Below, one piece after another: positions 55,290 through 64,000 of a DNA stretch of 64,000 bases. The translations under genes and the position numbers were made by a program. Every line of letters starts with the position of its first letter. The stretch's first letter is position 1. Source of the DNA: Sipunculus nudus (lineage: Eukaryota > Annelida > Sipuncula > Golfingiida > Sipunculidae); the NCBI GenBank assembly GCA_026874595.1, contig CM049310.1, positions 39,561,558-39,625,557 of the forward strand, read 5' to 3'. The notes beneath the pieces were generated by a model. The model did no database searches. It saw only the letters and a list, made by a program, of their open reading frames with translations, and was not told where the DNA came from.

Positions 55290-58200
55290 TTGCATCCACC
55301 CAGCAATCACAGCAAAGCTGCCTCACTGATGGTTCTGCCAATGAGGACGACGACAGTGCTGGCCTCTTGGAGTAGTTTGTGGCGGCAGCACTGCCGACGA
55401 CGACAGTCACAGCAAAGCTGCCTCCCTGATGGTTCTGCCAATGACCACGACGACGACGACGACAGTGCTGGCCTCTCAGAGTAGTTTGTGGCGGCAGCAC
55501 TGCCGACGACGACAGTCACAGCAAAGCTGCCTCCCTGATGGTTCTGCCAATGACGACGACGACGACGACAGTGCTGGCCTCTTGGAGTAGTTTGTGGCGG
55601 CAGCACTGCCGACGACGACAGTCACAGCAAAGCTGCCTCCCTGATGGTTCTGCCAATGATGACGACGACGACGACAGTGCTGGCCTCTCAGAGTAGTTTG
55701 TGGCGGCAGCACTGCCGACGACGACAGTCACAGCAAAGCTGCCTCCCTGATGGTTCTGCCAATGACGACGACGACGACGACAACAGTGCTGGCCTCTTGG
55801 AGTAGTTTGTGGCGGCAGCACTGCCGACGACGACAGTCACAGCAAAGCTGCCTCCCTTATGGTTCTGCCAATGACGACAACGACGATGACGACAGTGCTG
55901 GCCTCTTGGAGTAGTTTGTGGCGGCAGCACTGCCGACGACGACAGTCACAGCAAAGCTGCCTCCCTGATGGTTCTGCCAATGATGATGACGACGACGACG
56001 ACAGTGCTGGCCTCTTGGAGTAGTTTGTGGCGGCAGCACTGCCGACGACGACAGTCACAGCAAAGCTGCCTCCCTGATGGTTCTGCCAATGACCACGACG
56101 ACGACGACGACAGTGCTGGCCTCTTGGAGTAGTTTGTGGCGGCAGCACTGCCAACGACGACAGTCACAGCAAAGCTGCCTCCCTGATGGTTCTGCCAATG
56201 ACGACGACGACGACGACGACAGTGCTGGCCTCTTGGAGTAGTTTATGGCGGCAGCACTGCCGACGACGACAGTCACAGCAAAGCTGCCTCCCTGATGGTT
56301 CTGCCAATGACGACGACGACGACGACAGTGCTGGCCTCTTGGAGTAGTTTGTGGCGGCAGCACTGCCGACGACGACAGTCACAGCAAAGCTGCCTCCCTG
56401 ATGGTTCTGCCAATGACGACGACGACGACGACAGTGCTGGCCTCTTGGAGTAGTTTGTGGCGGCAGCACTGCCGACGACGACAGTCACAGCAAAGCTGCC
56501 TCCCTGATGGTTCTGCCAATGACGACGACGACGATGACGAGAGTGCTGGCCTCTTGGAGTAGTTTGTGGCGGCAGCACTGCCGACGACGACAGTCACAGC
56601 AAAGCTGCCTCCCTGATGGTTCTGCCAATGACGACGACGACGACGACAGTGCTGGCCTCTTGGAGTAGTTTGTGGTGGCAGCACTGCCGAAGACGACGGT
56701 CACAGCAAAGCTGCCTCCCTGATGGTTCTGCCAATGACGACGACGACGACAGTGCTGGCCTCTTGGAGTAGTTTGTGGCGGCAGCACTGCCGACGACGAC
56801 AGTCACAGCAAAGCTGCCTCCCTGATGGTTCTGCCAATGACCACGACGACGACGACGACAGTGCTGGCCTCTTGGAGTAGTTTGTGGCGGCAGCACTGCC
56901 GACGACGACAGTCACAGCAAAGCTGCCCCCCTGATGGTTCTGCCAATGACCACGACGAGGACGACGACAGTGCTGGCCTCTTGGAGTAGTTTGTGGCGGC
57001 AGCACTGCCGACGACGACAGTCACAGCAAAGCTGCCTCCCTGATGGTTCTGCCAATGATGACGACGAGGACGACGACAGTGCTGGCCTCTTGGAGTAGTT
57101 TGTGGCCGCAGCACTGCCGACGACGACAGTCACAGCAAAGCTGCCTCCCTGATGGTTCTGCCAATGGCGACGACGACGACAGTGCTGGCCTCTTGGAGTA
57201 GTTTGTGGCGGCAGCACTGCCGACGACGACAGTCACAGCAAAGCTGCCTCCCTGATGGTTCTGCCAATGACGACGACGACGACGACAACAGTGCTGGCCT
57301 CTCAGAGTAGTTTGTGGCGGCAGCACTGCCGACGACGACAGTCACAGCAAAGCTGCCTCCCTGATGGTTCTGCCAATGACCACGACGACGACGACAGTGC
57401 TGGCCTCTTGGAGTAGTTTGTGGTGGCAGCACTGCCGACGACGACAGTTACAGCAAAGCTGCCTCCCTGATGGTTCTGCCAATGACGACGACGACGACAG
57501 TGCTGGCCTCTTGGAGTAGTTTGTGGCGGCAGCACTGCCGACGACGACAGTCACAGAAAAGCTGCCTCCCTGATGGTTCTGCCAATGAGGACGACGACGA
57601 CGAAGACAGTGCTGGCCTCTCAGAGTAGTTTGTGGCGGCAGCACTGCCGACGACGACAGTCACAGCAAAGCTGCCTCACTGATGGTTCTGCCAATGATGA
57701 CGACGACGACGACGACAGTGCTGGCCTCTTGGAGTAGTTTGTGGCTGCAGCACTGCCGACGACGACAGTCACAGCAAAGCTGCCTCCCTGATGGTTCTGC
57801 CAATGACGACGATGACGACAGTGCTGGCCTCTCAGAGTAGTTTGTGGCGGCAGCACTGCCGACGACGACAGTCACAGCAAAGCTGCCTCCCTCTTGGTTC
57901 TGCCAATTACGACGACGACGACGACAGTGCTGGCCTCTTGGAGTAGTTTGTGGCGGCAGCACTGCCGACGACGACAGTCACAGCAAAGCTGCCTCCCTAA
58001 TGGTTCTGCCAATGAGGACGACGACGACGACGACAGTGCTGGCCTCTCAGAGTAGTTTGTGGCGGCAGCACTGCCAACGACGAGAGTCACAGCAAAGCTG
58101 CCTCCCTGATGGTTCTGCCAATGACGACGACGACGACGACAGTGCTGGCCTCTTGGAGTAGTTTGTGGCGGCAGCACTGACGACGACGACAGTCACAGCA

Positions 58201-58700
58201 AAGCTGCCTCCCTGATGGTTCTGCCAATGACGACGACGACGACAGTGCTGGCCTCTTGGAGTAGTTTGTGGCGGCTGCACTGCCGATGACGACAGTCACA
58301 GCAAAGCTGCCTCCCTCTTGGTTCTGCCAATGACGACGATGACGACGACAGTGCTGGCCTCTTGGAGTAGTTTGTGGGGGCAGCACTGCCCATGACGACA
58401 GTCAAAGCAAAGCTGCCTCCCTCTTGGTTCTGCCAATGACGAGGACGACGAGGACAGTGCTGGCCTCTTGGAGTAGTTTGTGGCGGAAGCACTGCCAAAG
58501 ACGACAGTCACAGCAAAGCTGCCTCCCTGATGGTTCTGCCAATGACGACGACGACGACAGTGCTGGCCTCTTGGAGTAGTTTGTGGCGGCAGCACTGCCA
58601 ACGACGACAGTCACAGCAAAGCTGCCTCCCTGTGGCTTCTGCCAGTGACAAAGACAACGACAGTGCTGGCCTCTCAGAGTAGTTTGTGGGGCCTGCACTG
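55290..58700. repeat. About 106-bp minisatellite with a variable (GAC)n tract, 32 units
   Basis: I count 32 occurrences of GTAGTTTGTGG, almost all spaced 103, 106 or 109 bases, so unit length changes in steps of one GAC triplet. Fixed parts are CAGTGCTGGCC, CTCTTGGAGTAG or CTCAGAGTAG, GGCGGCAGCACTGCC, CACAGCAAAGCTGCCTCCCT and GGTTCTGCCAATGA. CAGTGCTG and CAGCACTG in each unit form an 8-bp perfect inverted repeat with a loop of about 24 bases. Because unit length is 1 modulo 3, minus-strand frames of about 100 codons (MLPPQTTPRGQHC...) recur in every unit. They are repeat by-products, not genes. Confidence 0.92.
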
Positions 58701-59190
58701 ATGAAGACGACAGTTTGTGGTAGCAGCACTGATGACTACAACTGTCACAGCAAAGCTCCTTCCCCGTTGCTTCTGCCAATGACGACAATGACAGTGCTGG
58801 CCTCTTGGAGTAGTTTGTTGCAGTAGCACTGCCGACGACAACAGTCCGAGTAAAGCTCCCTCCCTGTAGCTTCTGCCAATGATGATGACAGTGCTTGTTT
58901 GTAGGATATGTTTGTGGCAGCAGCACTAACACAGATGACAACGACAGCAAAACTGTAGCTTTCTCCCTGTCGTGCCCACCAACCACGCTGCCAACAATAT
59001 TGTCAGCATGGAGTAGTTTATGGAGGTATCACTGCAAACGAGGAGAGTTGTGGTGGCAGCACTGACTTTGATGACAGTTAGATCGAGTAAAGCTCCCTCC
59101 TTGCAGCTTCTGCCAATGACAATGACAACAACAGTGCTTGTTACTTTGAGATGTTTGTAATGGCAGCAGTAATAAAGACGACGATGACAG
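58700..59190. repeat. Degenerate continuation of the minisatellite
   Basis: Diverged units with CTTCTGCCAATGA, GTAAAGCTCCCTCC and GACGACAAC words at irregular spacing, grading into the 41-bp satellite. Confidence 0.65.
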
Positions 59191-62100
59191 AAAGACCTGC
59201 GACACTATTGTAGCTTATTAACTGTCGCACTGGCACATAGTCACTGTGGCAGTATTGCAGCTTATTTATTGTGGCACACCGTCGCAGATTTAGGATATCT
59301 ACTGTGGTGTGTACTGTTGTACTTTCTCACTCGGACAGTTTTGTAGCTTATTGATTGTCACACATTGTCACTGCGACAGATTGTAGCTTATTAATTGTCA
59401 CACATGATCACTGCGACAGTATTGTAGCTTATTATTTGTCACATATAGTCACTGTGACAGTATCATAGCTGTAGTCCCTGCTACAGTAATGTAGCTTATT
59501 AATTTTCTCACATTGTCACTGCGACATTATTATAGCTTATTAATTGTTGCATATAGTGACTGCGAAAGTATTGTGGCTTATTAATTTGAGCAAAAAGTCA
59601 ATGCGACAGTATTGTAGCTTATTAGTTGATGCACATTGTCACTGTGACAGTATGATAGCTTATTATTTCTTGCATTGAGAAACTGGGATAGTATTGTAGC
59701 TTATTACTTATTACGTTTAGTCACTGTGACAGTATTGTAGTTCATAAATTCTCGCACATTTATTGTCACACGTTATGGCAGAAGTAGGATATTCACTAGG
59801 CAATGTGTCACAAACTGTCTCACGTGTCACTGAAACAGTATTATAGCTTATTGAATGTCGCATATAGTCCCTGCAACAGTATTGTAGCTTATTAATTCTC
59901 GCACATTAATTGTCACACATTATGGCAGAAGTAGGATATTCACTAGGCAAGATGTGTCACAAACTGTCTCAAGTGTCACTGAAACAGTATTATAGCTTAT
60001 TAATTGTCTCACATTGTCACTGCGACATAATTATAGCTTATTAATTGTCACCTATAGTGACTGCAACAGTATTGTGGCTTATTAATTGTCGGATAAAGTC
60101 ACTGGACAGCATTGTAACTGTCTCACATGTCACTGCGGCAGTATTGTAGCATATTTATTGTCACACATTGACACTGCAGCAGTATTGTAGCTTATTAATT
60201 GATGCATATAGTCACTGTGACAGTGCAACAGCTTATTAATTGTTGCATATAGTAACTGCATGTGACAGTATTGTAGCTTATTACTTGTCCCACATTGTCA
60301 CTAAGACAGTATTGTAGTTTATCAGCTGTCACGCATAGTCCCTGCAACATTATTGTAGCTTATTAATTGTTACATGTAGTCACTGTGACAGTATTGTAGC
60401 TCATTAATTCTCGCACATTAATTAATTGTCACACATTATGGCAGAAGTAGGATATTCACTAGGCAATGTGTCACAAACTGTCTCAAGTGTCACTGAAACA
60501 GTATTATAGCTTATTAATTGTCTCACATTGTCACTGCGACATAATTATAGCTTATTAATTGTCACCTATAGTGACTGCAACAGTATTGTGGCTTATTAAT
60601 TGTCGGATAAAGTCACTGGACAGCATTGTAGCTTATTAATTGACACACATTGTCACTGTGACAGTATAATACTTATTAATTGTTGCATTTAGTAACTGCA
60701 ACAGTATAGTAACTTATCACTCGTCTCATAGTCACTGCGACATTATTATAGCCTATTAATTGTCACATTAAGTCACTGTAACAGTATTGTAGCTCATTAA
60801 ATCTCGCACATTATTTGTCACACATTATGGCAGAAGTAGAATATTCACTAGGCAATGTGTCACAAACTGTCTCACGTGTCACTGAAACAGTATTGTACCT
60901 TATTAACTGTTGCACATGGTCACTGCCACAGTATTGTAGCTTATTGATTGTCACACATTGTCACTGCGACAGATTGTAGCTTATTAATTGTCACACATGA
61001 TCACTGCCACAGTATTGTAGCTTATTATTTGTCACATATAGTCACTGTGACAGTATCATAGCTGTAGTCCCTGCTACAGTATTGTAGCTTATTAATTGTC
61101 TCACATTGTCACTGCGACATTATTATAGCTTATTAATTGTCGCTTATAGTGACTGCGAAAGTATTGTGGCTTATTAATTTGAGCTAAAAGTCAATGCGAC
61201 AGTATTGTAGCTTATTAGTTGATGCACATTGTTACTGTGACAGTATGATAGCTGATTATTTCTTGCATTGAGAAACTGGGATAGTATTGTAGCTTATTAC
61301 TTGTCATGTTTAGTCACTGTGACAGTATTGTAGCTCATTAATTCTCGCACATTCATTAATTGTCACACATTATGGCAGAAGTAGGATATTCACTAGGCAA
61401 TGTGTCACAAACTGTCTCAAGTGTCACTGAAACAGTATTTTTAGCTTATTAATTGTCTCACATTGTCACTGCGACATAATTATAGCTTATTTATTGTCAC
61501 CTATAGTGCCTGCAACAGTATTGTGGCTTATTAATTGTCGGATAAAGTCACTGGACAGCATTGTAGCTTATTAATTGACACACATTGTCACTGTGACAGT
61601 ATAATACTTATTAATTGTTGCATTTAGTAACTGCAACAGTATAGTAACTTATCACTCGTCTCATAGTCACTGCGACATTATTATAGCCTATTAATTGTCA
61701 CATTAAGTCACTGTAACAGTATTGTAACTCATTAAATCTCGCACATTATTTGTCACACATTATGGCAGAAGTAGAATATTCACTAGGCAATGTGTCACAA
61801 ACTGTCTCACGTGTCACTGAAACAGTATTGTACCTTATTAACTGTTGCACATGGTCACTGCCACAGTATTGTAGCTTATTGATTGTCACACATTGTCACT
61901 GCGACAGATTGTAGCTTATTGATTGTCACACATGATCACTGCCATAGTATTGTAGCTTATTATTTGTCACATATAGTCACTGTGACAGTATCATAGCTGT
62001 AGTCCCTGCTACAGTATTGTAGCTTATTAATTGTCTCACATTGTCACTGTGACATTATTATAGCTTATTAATTGTCACATATAGTGACTGCGATAGTATT

Positions 62101-63345
62101 GTGGCTTATTAATTTGAGCAAAAAGTCAATGCGACAGTATTGTAGCTTATTAATTGTCTCACATTGTCACTGCGACAGTATTATAGCTTATTAATTGTCG
62201 CATATAGTTGCGACACTATTGAGGCTTATTAATTGTCGGATAAAGTCACTGTGACAGTATTGTAGCTTATCACTGGTCCCATAGTCACTGCGACATTATT
62301 ATAGCCTATTAATTGTCACATTGGGTCACTAGTGTAACAGTATTGTAGCTCATTAATTTTCGCACATTAATTGTCACACATTATGGCAAAAGTAGAATAT
62401 TCACTAGGAAATGTGTCACAAACTGTCTCACGTGTCACTGAAACAATATTGTACCTTATTAAATGTTGCACATGATCACTGCCACAGTATTTTAGCTTAT
62501 TAATTGTCTCACACTGTCACTGCAACAGTATTATAGCTTATAAATTGATGCATAAAGTCACTGCCACAGTATTGTAGCTTATTAATTGTCACACATTGTT
62601 CCTGTGACAGGATAAAAGCTTATCAATATGTTGCATATAGTAACTGCAACAGTATTGTAACTAATTAATTGTCGCACATTGTCACTGAGAGAGTTTTTTA
62701 ACATATTAATTGTCGCACATTGTCACTGAGACAGTGTTGTAGCTTATTAATTGTCTCACATTGTCACTGAGACAGTATGATAGCTTATTATTTGTCACAT
62801 ATAGTGACTGCGACAGTATTATAGCTGATTAATTGTCGCCTATAGTCGCTGCGACAATATTGTAACTTATTACTTGTCTCGTTTTGTCACTGACAGTATT
62901 GTTGCTTGTTACTTGTTGCACATAGTCCCTGTGACAGTATTATAGCTTATTCATTGTCACATATAGCCACTGTGCCAGTATTGTAGCTTATTAATTCTTG
63001 CAAATTAATTGTCACACATTATGGCAGAAGTAGGATATTCACTATAGGCAATGTGTCACAAACTGTCTCTCATGTCACTGAGACAGTATTGTAGCTTATT
63101 AATTGTCGCACATAGTCACTGCCACAGTATTGTAGCTAATATTAGTTGTCATACATTGTCACTGAGACAGTATTGTAGCTATTTAATTGTAGCATTTAGT
63201 CACGGCAACAGTATTGTTGCTTATTAATTGTTGCGCATTGTCACTGAAACAGAATTGTAGCTTATTAATTGTCACACTGGCATATAGTTACTGTGACAGT
63301 ATTGTAGCTTATTTATTGTGCACATTGCAACTGAGACAGCATTAC
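59190..63345. repeat. About 41-bp satellite with higher-order structure
   Basis: The unit contains CACATTGTCACTGCGACAGT, ATTGTAGCTTATTAATTGTC. The core GTCACTGTGAC is palindromic. A distinct longer block (ATTATGGCAGAAGTAGGATA with TTCACTAGGCAATGTG) is interspersed about eight times. A higher-order unit of 935 bp is visible: CAGAAGTAGAATATTC at 60,831 recurs at 61,766. No coding content. Confidence 0.88.
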
Positions 63346-63519
63346 AGCTTATATACATAGAAACTTGAAGGAAAATGAAAATAAAAGATCCTCCCTTGTT
63401 ATTGGTCATAATTTCCATAGTGCGTGTGTAGATCCAAATACATTATTAAACTCCAATCATTTTCACTGATACTTATATCTGATCATGTTGTTTCAGTAAC
63501 TGTGGATTAACTGTGATAT

Positions 63520-63900
63520 CCATTCATTAGCTCAGCTGACTATAAGTCATCTGAGCTATAGTCGTGGTCCTTTGTCCGTCATCCGTTCATCCGTCCTGCC
63601 GTAACCAGGGCACATTTTAAAACCGTTGGACCTACGAATCCAAAATTCTGCATACCATTACCCCAAAATCTCCTACTATCCAAAACATTTGGTCATTAGG
63701 CTTTCATTCCTTCGAGATAATAAGGAAAAACCTTTGTTTTTCATTAAAAAAAGCCATTGTTACACTTCAAGGCTGCCTAATATCAAAACCACTGATTTGT
63801 TTTTTATTATATTTAGTATTCCTATATTTCCATACATTTCCTATGCACATACCAAAATTTTGGTCAGTATTTGGTATTATTTTTAAGTTATGGGCCTAAA
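63520..63900 (+). repeat. Palindrome-headed dispersed repeat, best-preserved head
   Basis: Starts with a near-perfect 31-base palindrome (TAGCTCAGCTGAC...GTCATCTGAGCTA, 63,528-63,558), followed by GTGGTCCTTTGTCCGTCATC and CATCCGTCCTGCCGTAA. This structure resembles a repeat I know from mollusc sequences, and it shares its head with the copies at 47.4 and 52.4 kb. The 86-codon frame at 63,626-63,886 lies within it and is not called a gene. Confidence 0.55.
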
Positions 63901-64000
63901 TATAATACAATTTTTGAAAATTCAGAAAATATATTTGCTCACATAACATGAGATATGCTGAAGCAGGAGACTTTTTTTTTAGCAATATAACTTTATTTAA

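Noticed and set aside
55168-58986. Series of about 100-codon minus-strand frames (MLPPQTTPRGQHC...) and plus-strand frames in the minisatellite
   Set aside because: One per repeat unit, created by a unit length of 1 modulo 3; not conserved outside the repeat.
17996-63345. CRISPR-like regularity in the tandem arrays
   Set aside because: Units are contiguous without unique spacers, and the window is eukaryotic.

Overview
This window is animal nuclear DNA, most likely from a mollusc (probably a bivalve). The evidence is AT-rich sequence, many di- and tetranucleotide microsatellites, an L1/Tx1-type LINE and an L2/CR1-type LINE 3-prime fragment, TATA/CCAAT promoters with AATAAA signals, and a dispersed repeat headed by an AGCTCAG palindrome with TCCGTC runs of a kind I associate with mollusc genomes. 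The species cannot be named from sequence alone. No rRNA, tRNA, CRISPR or bacterial feature was seen.

The core of the locus is a clustered family of nine intronless genes and pseudogenes, called here F1 to F9, for a roughly 195-residue protein I do not recognise. Its hallmark is YHIDYSKFPGLLEEERG in the middle and an acidic SLEEIISLRSWED tail. F2, F3, F4, F6 and F8 are open. F1 and F7 carry one-base frameshifts, F5 a nonsense codon, and F9 a truncation plus a small deletion. Most copies come as whole gene units (distal upstream module, CCAAT, TATA, CDS, AATAAA, GA/GT microsatellite), so they arose by DNA duplication and not by retroposition. Several distal modules survive with no gene beside them.

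Layout. 1-6.7 kb: F1, orphan modules and a direct repeat pair. 6.7-12.8 kb: F2, whose promoter is split by a 5-prime-truncated LINE. The LINE ORF1 carries a zinc knuckle and a NADAR domain, and its ORF2 (endonuclease, reverse transcriptase, zinc-binding tail) is broken by two frameshifts. 13-18 kb: block B with F3, which has an internally duplicated module. 18-22.5 kb: a 23-bp pyrimidine-rich array. 22.7-28.5 kb: block A, with a predicted three-exon gene for a small secreted cysteine-containing peptide (minus strand), F4 and F5. 28.8-29.7 kb: L2/CR1-like LINE fragment. 30.3-34.4 kb: block B again, with F6. 34.4-43.6 kb: the same 23-bp array, 2.5 times longer. 43.6-55.3 kb: block A twice more, with F7, F8 and F9 and two decayed copies of the peptide gene. 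55.3-58.7 kb: a roughly 106-bp minisatellite that replaces the 5-prime part of F9. 59.2-63.3 kb: a roughly 41-bp satellite. 63.5-63.9 kb: the palindrome-headed dispersed repeat.

The window therefore records repeated block duplication, gene conversion between copies, satellite expansion at matching positions, and LINE damage to one promoter. The two items most worth following are the NADAR domain inside a LINE ORF1 and the unrecognised gene family with its conserved upstream modules; the predicted secreted peptide gene is third.
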